Origin: Candidatus Kouleothrix ribensis
GTDB taxonomy: Bacteria > Chloroflexota > Chloroflexia > Chloroflexales > Roseiflexaceae
Length of the DNA stretch: 64,000 nucleotides
NCBI GenBank assembly: GCA_016722075.1
Contig: JADKGW010000001.1
Coordinates: forward strand, 1,860,001 to 1,924,000
Reading direction: 5' to 3'
Part shown: positions 25,830-34,438 of the stretch, in pieces
How the letters are laid out: each line of letters begins with the position of its first letter
Position numbering within the stretch: position 1 is the stretch's first letter
Translations under genes and position numbers: made by a program
The notes under the pieces: generated by a model
What the model saw: only the letters and a program-made list of their open reading frames with translations
What the model was told of the DNA's origin: nothing
The model's database searches: none

Positions 25830-26516
25830 AACCATGTAGCTGAATACACGCAGGTGCTCCAAAGCTTCGCCATCGCCACGCGCACCGACTACCTCTACGG
25901 CCTGAGCCGCCTGGCGACCCAGACCAGCTCCGTGCGCACCTGGTATGTGTCCGACGCGCTGGGCAGCGTACGCCGCACCGTGAGCGACGCGGGCGTGCCG
26001 CTGGGCGTGGTGACCTACGACCCGTGGGGCAGCGTGGAGAGCGGAACGGTGCCGATGTTTGACTTTACCGGCGAACTGCAGCCGGGCGGCCATGTGTACC
26101 TGCGGACGAGATGGTATAGTAGTGCGCAGGGTAGGTTTGCCAGCGTTGATCCGGCGGCGGGGGTGGCGGAGACGCCGTATAGTTTATATCCGTACGCCTA
26201 TGGCTCTAGCAATCCGGTGCTCTATGGAGACCCAAGTGGGCGGTGTGGGGCTACGGGACAGGGCGATGATTATTGTCATCCTGAGGGCATTGGCTCCGCT
26301 GGTGGTATAGTACCTGTGGTCCCTCCTCCTGGCGTTGGAACAGATGGGCGCCCGCCGCCCAATCCGTTCCTGAATGTGCCACGCCCTGAACCGATGACCA
26401 TGCCCGAGGTGCCACCAGTCAGCGCCCCACCGGTCACAAGTGCTGGGCCTTCGATCCTGGAATTGCACGTTTCTGTCTGGGGGCAGCCATGCTGCTCGCG
26501 GCGACGCTGGCACTAA
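25830..26516 (+). pseudogene. RHS repeat-associated core fragment
   Basis: An RHS core end without a start: HVAEYTQVLQSFAIATRTDY, LYGLSRLATQTSS, WYVSDALGSVRRTVSDAGVP, VVTYDPWGSVESGTVPMFDF, TGELQPGGHVYLRTRWYSSA, QGRFASVDPAAG and YPYAYGSSNPVLYGDPSGRC are the classic hallmarks. It then runs into a proline-rich linker (PPPGVGTDGRPPPNPF) and terminates in an out-of-frame tail. The real continuation lies in the frame that starts at 26489, so a frameshift near 26440-26465 breaks the gene. It is truncated at the 5' end too, where the SUKH gene precedes it. Confidence 0.8.
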
Positions 26517-27070
26517 CCTGTAATGGGCCGTGTGAGGGACCAGGAGAGACGAAGACAGGGACTCGAACTTCACGAACTATCGTGGAGTTGGAGGTAGACG
26601 TGCAATTCGCTAATTTGGTAAGTCTTGCTGCAACCTTTCCTGACGCTAAAATCTATGGTTTAGATACTGATAAAAGCGGGCTAGATCTTGCACGGCGCAT
26701 GATAGACTTTGCGTATACTACTTATTCGCCTAGGATTCATTTAATGAACGCCAATTATGCAGCGTATGCGGAAGTATTACAGAATAAGGCTGATATCGTT
26801 GTGGTAGTAGCGCCAAGGAAATATGATCCTGTATTCGAAGGTGTAGGGAGATTTATCAGAGCAGGCGGACAGGTGGAAATCTTATCTGAAGCTGAGGGTA
26901 TTAAAAATGATCTAAAGAGTCAATTCATAACAAAAAATCCATTTATACGTTATGTGGAATCTGTGAAAGATCCCTCGGAATACGGCGTAGTTCAAACAAG
27001 TATTGGTGCTCCGCTTACTTCTATACAGTTTACCAAAGGCGCCTGGGAATTGTTTGTTGCTTCCTGGTAA
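26489..27070 (+). CDS. RHS tip with Rossmann/methyltransferase-like domain
   Basis: A 193-residue frame beginning MLLAATLALTCNGPCEG, a hydrophobic-plus-Cys segment that normally follows the RHS linker. The AT-rich part that follows reads FANLVSLAATFPDAKIYGLD, TDKSGLDLARRMIDFAYTTY, IHLMNANYAAYAEVLQNKAD and IVVVVAPRKYDPVFEGVGRF. The alternating beta-alpha order with 'Y.LD.D..GL.LAR' and 'L.NAN' resembles the SAM-binding half of class I methyltransferases, although the glycine-rich motif I is replaced by ELEVDVQFANLVSLA. Whether it is an active toxin is unknown. An IS630 element starts at the base after the stop codon, so any immunity gene is gone or displaced. Confidence 0.5.
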   Translation: MLLAATLALTCNGPCEGPGETKTGTRTSRTIVELEVDVQFANLVSLAATFPDAKIYGLDTDKSGLDLARRMIDFAYTTYSPRIHLMNANYAAYAEVLQNKADIVVVVAPRKYDPVFEGVGRFIRAGGQVEILSEAEGIKNDLKSQFITKNPFIRYVESVKDPSEYGVVQTSIGAPLTSIQFTKGAWELFVASW

Positions 27071-27080
27071 TATAGTAATC

Positions 27081-27707
27081 CTAAATGAGTTGTAAACTTG
27101 GCATATACATACGGAGCTTTTCGAATTTGAACGAGAGCGTATTCAATGCTTCCTCAAATAAGTTGAGAACTGCCTGAAAATTGATGCATTCCCGCCAGTG
27201 TTTTCGTACATATTGCTTGGCTTTTAACCAAACATCTTCCATTGGGTTTTGCTCTGGCGCATTCGGTGCGAAAAGGATGCAGTGGACGCTCCATTCGTCT
27301 TTTGGCAGCTTGTAATTGACACCTTCGAGGTATTCTTGCATTTCTGTACCGCGATGATAGGATGCACCATCCCAAATGAGGACGATCCGTTTCCCTGGGA
27401 ATTGTTCCCGCACATACTCGACAAAAATCATCGTCCAATCACCATTTGCCGTATCCGTTGGAATTGCGCATATGTCTGCTGTACACAATTCAATGGCCCC
27501 GTAGTAGGTTTGTCGCTCGCGAAAATTCGTCATTGGAATGCTGATTCGTTCGCCCCGTGGCCCCCAAACATAGCCACACGCATCGTTCCAGAGGACATGA
27601 CACTGATCCACAAACACCACCACCAGGCTCCCATCCGCAATGGCCGCCGCGTGTGCAGTCAAAAAGTCAAGGATTTCTTTTTTTTGCGGCAACCAGCGCA
27701 GCATCAT
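27081..27707 (-). CDS. IS630 transposase, C-terminal DDE half
   Basis: A 208-residue frame with the IS630/Tc1-mariner catalytic core: VVVFVDQCHVLWNDACGYVW (first Asp), GKRIVLIWDGASYHRGTEMQ (second Asp) and LFAPNAPEQNPMEDVWLKAK (Glu). It lacks an obvious initiation site; it overlaps the upstream N-terminal frame at an A8 run (near 27675-27682), where the ancestral frame PQKKEILDF takes over. Expression as a full transposase would need slippage on that run. Confidence 0.85.
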   Translation of the reverse strand: MMLRWLPQKKEILDFLTAHAAAIADGSLVVVFVDQCHVLWNDACGYVWGPRGERISIPMTNFRERQTYYGAIELCTADICAIPTDTANGDWTMIFVEYVREQFPGKRIVLIWDGASYHRGTEMQEYLEGVNYKLPKDEWSVHCILFAPNAPEQNPMEDVWLKAKQYVRKHWRECINFQAVLNLFEEALNTLSFKFEKLRMYMPSLQLI

Positions 27708-28119
27708 GCCGAGGATTCGTGTGCTGGGCTTTTTTATACGTTATTTTTGCCTCATCGAGCAGTTGGTAATAGCTTTGCTGCGATTGAAACACGATGCCAT
27801 AGGTTGTTTCGATGTGCGTTTGGAGGAGTGCGACAGACCATTCTTGTTGATCTTGCAACCAATCAAGCACGGATTGTCGTTCTTCAGGCGACAGATAGGG
27901 TTGCATCCCTTGATACTTCAAGGTAAATCCATCTACTCCATACTGCGCATAGGCTTTCTTTGCCTGGCTAATAAACCCAGGGGTGACATCCAACATCTCA
28001 CTAATCGCTGCATACAAATACCCGAGCAGCGCGAGTTTTACTGCGAGTGCGCGTCGATACTCGCGTGAATCATGGGGTTCAGCCAGAAAGGCGGTGATAT
28101 CTTCAGGAATAGGAGCCAT
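27667..28119 (-). CDS. IS630 transposase, N-terminal HTH half
   Basis: A 150-residue frame starting MAPIPEDITAFLAEPHDSRE with GAGGTG 4 bases upstream. It carries the helix-turn-helix region: RRALAVKLALLGYLYAAISE, MLDVTPGFISQAKKAYAQYG and LSPEERQSVLDWLQDQQEWS (winged helix of IS630). It stops soon after the A8 run (AAKKRNP). Together with the following frame it would make a complete transposase of about 345 residues. Confidence 0.83.
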   Translation of the reverse strand: MAPIPEDITAFLAEPHDSREYRRALAVKLALLGYLYAAISEMLDVTPGFISQAKKAYAQYGVDGFTLKYQGMQPYLSPEERQSVLDWLQDQQEWSVALLQTHIETTYGIVFQSQQSYYQLLDEAKITYKKAQHTNPRHDAALVAAKKRNP

Positions 28120-28241
28120 ACCGCACCTCACAAAGTGGCACACCCGTACTTGGGCGAAGCGTTGCGTACAATCGTGGAACCAGTATACCACGTTTTAGAA
28201 ATCAGATAGGGATGCTATAGGAGAAATTAGTGGTTGGTGCC

Positions 28242-28430
28242 ACGCAATCGGCGTTCGACGGGCAGCGCGATGTGTATGTTGCGCGGCGCAATGCCTAGCG
28301 GCAGCACGCTGACGTTTGGCACCTACACTAGGCGGCAGTGGCGCCGAGCGCGCCGGATCTGGCGCTGGATGCGGGCGGGAATCCGTTTATTAGGGGCAAT
28401 ACCAGCGTGCGCAACTTTCCGGTGCAAGGC
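28242..28430 (+). pseudogene. SBBP-type beta-propeller repeat remnant
   Basis: By switching frames three times one recovers a single SBBP repeat: QSAFDGQRDVYVARRNA, then SGSTLTFGTY, then YLGGSGAER, then DLALDAGGNPFIRGNTSVRN followed by FPVQG. SBBP repeats ('D.yVarLn.sGs.L.fsTYLGGsg.D.....alD..Gn.yv.G.T.S.nFPv') occur in large secreted proteins of Chloroflexi. At least three indels in under 200 bases show this is decayed. The flanking 28431-28590 shows nothing I recognise. Confidence 0.65.
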
Positions 28431-28599
28431 ACCAGCAGCGGTGGCGGTGAACGGCACGGCGCTGCGGTTGCAACTGCCGCTGGTATCTCACACGCGCGCA
28501 AACGCGTTGCCCAAAGCATCTGCGGCAGCGAAAAGAGTGGTAGGCTTCGCGGTGCTGCTATCTACTTCCCCCTGCCACGAGGCATGCACAGTAGCATTT

Positions 28600-29164
28600 C
28601 CGCATCGGAATGCATCAAATCGGGGTTCCAAGGGGCAGCGCCCCTGGCGGGGGTATCGGGGGCCAGGCCCCCGACCGGCGCGCGCCGCGAGCGCACGGCG
28701 GTGGAGCGGGGAAGACACCTAGGACGCGGACGAACGCGGACGCACGCAGACGGAGGATCGCCGGATTGGTAGACCGGTACGCACGCGAGTGGGACGCGGA
28801 CGAACGTGGACGCACGCGGATGGGGGATCGCCGGATTGGCGCATGGCCGGTGGCAACGCCAACCAGGCGGATGCGATCCGCCCCTACATTCGTTGCCTCC
28901 ATGAAACCACGGCAATCGATGGGAACGCACCCATCCCACCACGCCAGCGCCCGGCTGCCACGCCATGCCGCGTGGGCATGCATGGCGGCGTTCCCGCATC
29001 GGAATGCATCAAATCGGGGTTCCAAGGGGCGCAGCCCCTGGCGGGGGTGTCGGGGGCCTGGCCCCCGACCGGCGCGCGCCGCGAGCGCACGGCGGTGGAG
29101 CGGGGAAGACACCTAGGACGCGGACGCACGCGGACGCACGCAGACGGAGGATCGCCGGATTGGT
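28600..29164. repeat. 171-bp direct repeat with DADERGR-type array
   Basis: Copies at 28600-28770 and 28994-29164, offset exactly 394 bases and nearly identical. Each begins CGCATCGGAATGCATCAAAT, contains a palindrome-rich part (GGGGGCCAGGCCCCC in copy 1), a stretch GGTGGAGCGGGGAAGACACC, and ends with ACGCGGACG-type repeats and GATCGCCGGATTGGT, the same tail as the array at 16878-17118. A third partial array lies at 28791-28843. The interval 28220-29238 has no gene I can support. Confidence 0.8.
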
Positions 29165-29238
29165 GCGACCGCGCCAGCGGCCAGCGAGCAGGCAGGTACG
29201 TGGGACGCGGATGGGAGCGCACCAGCATACCGAAGCGA

Positions 29239-30147
29239 TCAGAACTCCCACCAGCGCTCGTTGTGCGCGGCGGCATGGGCCGGCGCTGTGGCGGGTAGCC
29301 GGCGGTGCGCGGCCAGCATGAAGCGTAGCGCATCCGGCAGGCGGCGCGCCCAGGCAGCTTCGCTATGGGTGGCCTGCTCTTCTTCAACATACAGCAGGTG
29401 CTTGCCCGCGTGAAAGCCTTTGGACTCCAGCAGCGCGCGCATGCGCCGCACGCCGATCAGGTAACGGCTGGTGTAGCGGTTCGGTGGCCGGCTGGCGCGC
29501 TGTGTGTCGGCGCCCTCGTGCGTGCCGACATCGAGGTAGATCAGGCCGGGCTTGAACGGCGCTTGCCGCACGAACGGCACGATCGCCTCTTGCGCAAACC
29601 ACAGCGATGGGCTCATCACCCCGGCCATGCCGAATAGATCGGGCCGGCTGAAGAACGTATACAGACTGATCAGCCCGCCCATCGACGAGCCGATCACGCC
29701 GGTATGCTGGCGCTCGGGCATGGTGCGAAATGTGGCGTCGATCAGCGGCTTGACTGTGTTGGCCATGAAGGCGACATACCAGTCGCCGCGGCCACCCTTG
29801 TGCAGCCGCGCGTCTTTGAATGGGCTGTACTCGTCGATCCGGCGTACACCCATGTTCGGGATGCCAACCACAATCGCTTCGATGCCGTCGCCGGCCAGCG
29901 CGTGCATGGTCTCATCGACCTGCCACTCACCGGCGTAGCTGAGCGATTGATCGAACAGGTTCTGGCCGTCCTGCATGTAGACGACCGGGTAGCGCCGCGC
30001 CGGCTCGGCTTCGTACGAGGCCGGCAATAGCACATACAGCTTGCGGCGGTTATGCAGCTGCGGGCTGTACACGCCCTCGGTGACACGCAGATCGCCAACG
30101 ACGGTGTGCTGCACGCGCTGATCGGTATAGGAGTACCACGTTTGCAT
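29239..30147 (-). CDS. Alpha/beta-hydrolase esterase (Fes/esterase-D type)
   Basis: A 302-residue alpha/beta hydrolase resembling the putative esterase family (enterochelin esterase/esterase D). RRYPVVYMQDGQNLFDQSLS and VVGIPNMGVRRIDEYSPF are typical. The nucleophile lies in GVIGSSMGGLISLYTF, acid in YLDVGTHEGAD and His in EQATHSEAAWARRL. No signal peptide, so probably cytoplasmic. There is no Shine-Dalgarno sequence; TATAGT (30159-30154) ends 6 bases before the ATG, so transcription may start at the start codon itself. Confidence 0.85.
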   Translation of the reverse strand: MQTWYSYTDQRVQHTVVGDLRVTEGVYSPQLHNRRKLYVLLPASYEAEPARRYPVVYMQDGQNLFDQSLSYAGEWQVDETMHALAGDGIEAIVVGIPNMGVRRIDEYSPFKDARLHKGGRGDWYVAFMANTVKPLIDATFRTMPERQHTGVIGSSMGGLISLYTFFSRPDLFGMAGVMSPSLWFAQEAIVPFVRQAPFKPGLIYLDVGTHEGADTQRASRPPNRYTSRYLIGVRRMRALLESKGFHAGKHLLYVEEEQATHSEAAWARRLPDALRFMLAAHRRLPATAPAHAAAHNERWWEF

Positions 30148-30173
30148 GGTGCTACTATACCATAGCCCGTCGG

Positions 30174-30896
30174 TCAGGTTAGCGAAAATTGCTGCAGAAA
30201 ACCTTCGAATGTGGCGGCGTCGAGGCCCGGCGCAGCGCTGATCGTGACACTCGTGGCCGCGCTGCCGTCGGCCGGCGCGCGCAGCAGGGTCACCGTGTTG
30301 CCGCAGCGGGTGGCGGCCGCCGCGCCCACCAGCACGGTCGTGCAGCGCCGATTAACCGGAAAGTCGTGCGGCTGGCCTGGCTCGGCCACGCTTGGCTGCA
30401 CGCGCACGCTGATCGTCGCGCCGCCTGGGGCCGCGAAGGTTGTGAGTACTTCGCCGCCGGCGCCCGCCTGCTCGGCGATGCTCCAGCCGTCCGGGTAGCT
30501 GGCCGTGTAGCCGCCGGCCTGGCTCTGGTAGCGCAGCCACTGGCCGGCCGGCGTGGCAACCGGCTGGGGTGGCCGGGGCCGCGGCGGCACGGGTGTCGGC
30601 AGATCCGCGCGCGTGGCGGCTGCCGTGGCTTGCGCAGGTACGGTTGTAGCCGGCGCGCTGGTGGATCGGCCAGTTGCAGCCGGCGCGCCGGCCTGGGTTG
30701 GGCCGGCGGCTGCGGCCGGTATGGTTGGCGCCAGTGTTGCCGGCGCGCGCGCCGGCGCATTGGTGGCGGGCAGCTGCGCGGCCGGCGTGTTGCTCGGCGT
30801 ATCGGCCGGCTCGCGCGCGCCGCAGGCCGCCAGCACCAGTGCGACCAGCAGCCACCCGGCTGGTTTGTGGCACAGGCCATATCGATTCATAGGCAT
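30174..30896 (-). CDS. Lipoprotein, Pro/Ala/Thr-rich, unknown
   Basis: A 240-residue lipoprotein. The ATG at 30894-30896 (MPMNRYGLCHKPAGWLLVAL) has GAGGAGGG 5 bases upstream. The lipobox is LVLAACG. A low-complexity Ala/Pro/Thr linker of about 100 residues follows, then a domain of about 110 residues: WLRYQSQAGGYTASYPDGWS, TTFAAPGGATISVRVQPSVA and FPVNRRCTTVLVGAAAATRC, resembling PsbP-like/'YP..W' lipoprotein domains. Likely displayed on the cell surface. It sits between the esterase and the BNR propeller on the same strand, 27 bases before the esterase promoter region. Confidence 0.7.
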   Translation of the reverse strand: MPMNRYGLCHKPAGWLLVALVLAACGAREPADTPSNTPAAQLPATNAPARAPATLAPTIPAAAAGPTQAGAPAATGRSTSAPATTVPAQATAAATRADLPTPVPPRPRPPQPVATPAGQWLRYQSQAGGYTASYPDGWSIAEQAGAGGEVLTTFAAPGGATISVRVQPSVAEPGQPHDFPVNRRCTTVLVGAAAATRCGNTVTLLRAPADGSAATSVTISAAPGLDAATFEGFLQQFSLT

Positions 30897-30993
30897 TGCA
30901 ACCCTCCTCGTAGCGTTGGCTACACTGAGGACGGCTGCACGCCGCTGCGGGTTCCATTCGTTGGCCTGAGGCCTGTGCCACACCCCCGTTTAC

Positions 30994-33900
30994 TTATTTG
31001 AGCCGCAGCCGCCATACCCCACGGCCATGGGTTGCGGCAAACAGCGTGCGCGCGGCCGGCGATACCGTAATGCCATACACCGCCACCGGCGGCAGCCCCG
31101 GCGCGGCGGTAACCCAGCTGGTGCTGCCCTTGGCCAGCCGCAGCACACCGAAATCGGTCGAGGCAAACAGGTCGCCGCTGTTGTAGTCGTGTACGACATC
31201 GGTAATCGGCTGATCGCCGATATCGAAGCTAAGGTCTTTCCATGTGGCCGTGCCCGTAGCCGGGTCGTACGTCACCTCGAACACGTGGCCGAGCGCGGTG
31301 CCGGCGGCGGTGGCGTAGGCGTTGTAGCCCGAGAACGAAACCCAGGCATGGTTCGGGTTGGTGCGATCGACCGCGACGCCACTGATGAAGCGCGTCGGCG
31401 TGCTGGCGCTGTCGATGCGCGTGAAGGCCACGCTGGCGGCATTGGCCGCATCAGCATTCTTGCTGACGAACAGCCGGCCGCGGCGCGTGGCAACCCACAG
31501 CGTGCCGCGGTCGCCGCGCGCGCGCTCAACCGCGACGACATACGAGCCGCCCTTGTCGGCGCCATACAGCGGACTGACCAGGTCGCCGGCTGTGCCCGCG
31601 CCCTCCGGCCCACCCAGCGGCTCCCAGTCGCCGCAGGCCACCGCAAAGTCGCCGGTCAGCTCGTTGCAGTGCTGCTCGAGGAACGCCTGGCTACCGCCGT
31701 TGTCTTTGGTGCGCCAGACATGCTGCAGGCCTACGAACCAGCTGCCGCTCACGCGCGGGTCGCTGATCAGCGGCACGTAGAACGACGAGGCCTCGCCGCT
31801 GGCCAGCAACGGGTCAGAGACCCAGTTCCAGCCGGTTGGGTCGTTGCCGCGGAAGTTCACATCGTGCTGCGGGTTATAGTATGAGTGCATGCGAATCTTC
31901 GGGTTACCGGCATCAATGCCCGACTGGCCACCATCGCCGCCGACCGACTCGAACCATGTCGGCGATCCGCTGAAGGCCCAGGTGCCGTTATCCTGCGTAC
32001 CGCCGATCAGGTCGTTCGGCGCGTTGCGCGCATTGACCGACACGCTCTGGAACTGGAGCGTCGCCAACCCGTCGTTCAGGCTGTCGATCTGCACCGGCAC
32101 CGCCTTCAGCCAGCTCAGGCAGTCGGCCAGGTCGGCGCCGGCCAGGCCGCGCGCAGCGCACAGGCTCGAGCGGTCGGTGTACTTGCCGTTGGTACGCACC
32201 ACGCCGCCGTCCGAGCCAATGAAGGCCACACCGGAATCGTTCGGCGCAAACACGATCGCGTGCTGGTCGGGGTGCATACCCTCGGGTGGCGTGCGCGCGT
32301 CGTCGGTCATATCGGTGAAGCTCGCGCCGCCATCGGTCGAGCGCTGCACCGCGCGGCCATTCGAGCGCGGGTTGGGCGAACCGAACGCCACCAGCTCGCC
32401 ATACTGCATCTGCCCGCCGATCCAGACTTCGTCGGGGTGGCCGGGCGGCGATGCCACGAACATATCGTATGAGCACTGCGCGCTACAGAAGTCGAACGAG
32501 GCGAAGCCGGCCTCGCCATTGGTCGGGTTCGAAAGCTCGATCCAGCCCGTGCCGCTGCCGGCCTGCGAGGCCAGCAGATCAGCCGCAGGCACATTCGCCT
32601 CATCGACGCGCCAGAGCGTCGCGCCGACTGTCGTGTTGCCCTGATCGTCGGCCTCCTGGGCCGAGCCGACGCCGAGGTAGATGCGCGTCGCAGCGCCCTT
32701 GGCCGTCACAGCGAAGCTGATCCGCTCACCCAGCGCATCCGGTGCGGCTGGCGCGAAGATCTGGTGGAACTCGGTGTTGCCGTCGAGGCGCGCCGAGCGC
32801 CGCCAGACCCCATAGTTGAACAGGCCGACGTAGAGCGTATCGGGGTCGCGCGGGTCGAGCGCAAGGTCGGTCACGCCGCCGCTAAAGAAATCCGACCCGT
32901 TGGCCGAGCCAGGGTTCACCACGTCGGCCTCCTGGCTGAAGGCCAATGTGAACGTGGCGCCGCCGTCGGTGCTTTCGTACAGCCCGATCTGCGGGGCATT
33001 GGGCGGGGTAAAGCGCCCGCCGCTGACCGACGACAAGCCATGGCGCGCGACCGCCGTGCCGATGTACAGGTGATTCGGATCGCTCGGGTCGACCACAATC
33101 GTCGAGATCGCGCGATCCTTGGCGGCGGCCAGGCTACCAGGCACCAGCTGCCAGCTGGCGCCCGCGTCGGTCGACTTATACAGCCCGACGCCGGCCTCCG
33201 AATCGCTCGATCCGTTCGGCTCGCCGGTGCCGACATACAGCGTCGTACCGCTGGCGTCGGTTGGGTCGATGATTACTGTGCCGATCGCGTTCGAGGGGAT
33301 GCCATTCGACGACGGCTGCCAGGTTGGCTTGGCCGCCAGCGCGTTATTGCTCTTCCAGATGCCGCCGCCAGCCGCGCCAACGTACAGCGTACACTGCCCG
33401 GCCGCACAGGCCGGCCCAACTGCCAGCGCCGTGACGCGGCCGGAGTTGGTGGTGGGGCGGCCGGTGTAGGTCACCTCGCCGGGCACCAGCGGCGTGATCG
33501 GGCCAAGCTCCTTCCAGCTGGCGCCGGCCTGGAGCGCGGGGGCAGCCCCGGCATTCACGCCGCTGCGCCGCTCGACAGTACGATACGCCTGGGCCGCGGC
33601 CATGCTCTGGTCGAGGCTGATGAAATTGCTCGGGTAGGCGCGGTCATCATACGCCTCTTGCGCCGGCCCGGCCAGGATCTCGCGCGTGGCCTCGCCACCA
33701 TGCTCGAACTTCTCGCGCACATAGGCGATCGGTAAGCGCGGGTTGCGCAGGCCGCGCTCGCGCATCAGCGTTGCGAAGCTCTCGCGCCCTGCGGGCGCGC
33801 CAGCCTGCCAGGCAATCACCAGCGCGCTGACGGTGATCAGGACGATTGCCACCATCCCACTGATAATCCGAACCATCCTTGGCTGCCGTAGATTCGACAT
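30994..33900 (-). CDS. Exported BNR/sialidase-type beta-propeller protein
   Basis: A 968-residue protein starting MSNLRQPRMVRIISGMVAIV with AAAGGGGAA upstream; a hydrophobic N-terminal helix serves as signal anchor. Multiple BNR/Asp-box blades follow: YKSTDAGASWQLVPGS, YESTDGGATFTLAFSQ, QRSTDGGASFTDMTDD, together with VDPSDPNHLYIGT, LDPRDPDTLYVGL and DRTNPNHAWVSF. It resembles the VPS10/'WD40-YVTN-BNR-like' exo-glycosidase group. No catalytic Tyr/Arg triad of true sialidases is evident, so a binding or hydrolytic role toward extracellular polymers is only likely. About 540 bases of non-coding DNA lie upstream. Confidence 0.8.
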   Translation of the reverse strand: MSNLRQPRMVRIISGMVAIVLITVSALVIAWQAGAPAGRESFATLMRERGLRNPRLPIAYVREKFEHGGEATREILAGPAQEAYDDRAYPSNFISLDQSMAAAQAYRTVERRSGVNAGAAPALQAGASWKELGPITPLVPGEVTYTGRPTTNSGRVTALAVGPACAAGQCTLYVGAAGGGIWKSNNALAAKPTWQPSSNGIPSNAIGTVIIDPTDASGTTLYVGTGEPNGSSDSEAGVGLYKSTDAGASWQLVPGSLAAAKDRAISTIVVDPSDPNHLYIGTAVARHGLSSVSGGRFTPPNAPQIGLYESTDGGATFTLAFSQEADVVNPGSANGSDFFSGGVTDLALDPRDPDTLYVGLFNYGVWRRSARLDGNTEFHQIFAPAAPDALGERISFAVTAKGAATRIYLGVGSAQEADDQGNTTVGATLWRVDEANVPAADLLASQAGSGTGWIELSNPTNGEAGFASFDFCSAQCSYDMFVASPPGHPDEVWIGGQMQYGELVAFGSPNPRSNGRAVQRSTDGGASFTDMTDDARTPPEGMHPDQHAIVFAPNDSGVAFIGSDGGVVRTNGKYTDRSSLCAARGLAGADLADCLSWLKAVPVQIDSLNDGLATLQFQSVSVNARNAPNDLIGGTQDNGTWAFSGSPTWFESVGGDGGQSGIDAGNPKIRMHSYYNPQHDVNFRGNDPTGWNWVSDPLLASGEASSFYVPLISDPRVSGSWFVGLQHVWRTKDNGGSQAFLEQHCNELTGDFAVACGDWEPLGGPEGAGTAGDLVSPLYGADKGGSYVVAVERARGDRGTLWVATRRGRLFVSKNADAANAASVAFTRIDSASTPTRFISGVAVDRTNPNHAWVSFSGYNAYATAAGTALGHVFEVTYDPATGTATWKDLSFDIGDQPITDVVHDYNSGDLFASTDFGVLRLAKGSTSWVTAAPGLPPVAVYGITVSPAARTLFAATHGRGVWRLRLK

Positions 33901-34378
33901 AGCATTCCCCTTTGCGTGTTGATTGGCCAGAACAGGGCCTGTGTTGGGCACAAGGCATGGCGATCGAGCGCGCGTCCATCCAGGCCGCGCGCCCTTCATG
34001 GGCTACCGGGACGCAATGCCGGCAGGCCGGCACGGCACGTACTCACAGTGCGCTCTAGCAAGACTGGATGCATAGGTACAGGTGGTGGGAGGAGGCTGCG
34101 TCGCCCACGAAGCTCTCTGGAGAGACCCGCGGTTCGGGTAGCTCCAGCATGGTGATTAGGTCAAGTTCAGCGTAGCGGGCCGCGCCGGGCGGCAGCCACC
34201 GCACTCCCGCGCGACGCCCGCTCGTGCCGGCTGGCATGGTGCAGCATCAACCTGACCACAACATAATTCGATGGTATAGTATGATTCTGGTTGGGCCTAC
34301 TATAGCACGCGGCGATCGGAAGATCAAGCGCGACGCCGCGCGCTGCCCAGGGTAGCCTAACCATAACCAAACCTATGC
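33901..34378. other. Intergenic region before phosphatase gene
   Basis: No supportable gene. At 34271-34304 AT-rich -10-like elements occur on both strands (GGTATAGTATGATT; CCTACTATAGCACG, which reads TGCTATAGT leftwards), so a leftward promoter for the BNR protein with a leader of almost 400 nt is possible. The leader contains GC-rich inverted segments near 34080-34145 but I cannot match them to a known riboswitch. Confidence 0.35.
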
Positions 34379-34407
34379 TTGTCTTCACCGCGCACAGATG
34401 CTATACT
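34379..34407 (+). promoter_or_regulatory. Sigma-70-like promoter for phosphatase gene
   Basis: TTGTCT (34379-34384), 17-base spacer, TATACT (34402-34407) preceded by TGC (extended -10). Transcription would start near 34414, 25 bases before the GTG start codon at 34439. Confidence 0.65.
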
Positions 34408-34438
34408 CATCCACGGTCGGCTTGAGCAGAAGAAGATC

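Larger units (their letters stand above)
27071..28219 (-). mobile_element. IS630-family insertion sequence
   Basis: The left end TATAGTAATCCTAAATGAG and the right end, read inward, TATAGCATCCCTATCTGAT form imperfect terminal inverted repeats, both opening with the TA expected from IS630 target-site duplication. Length about 1.15 kb, two overlapping transposase frames on the minus strand. It abuts the stop codon of the RHS tip at 27070. Confidence 0.7.

Noticed and set aside
28234..28722. 162-codon plus-strand frame
   Set aside because: It crosses the decayed SBBP repeat in the wrong frames and runs into the 171-bp repeat.
33901..34240. Riboswitch in the long leader of the BNR gene
   Set aside because: GC-rich inverted segments exist, but I could match none to the conserved core of a known class.
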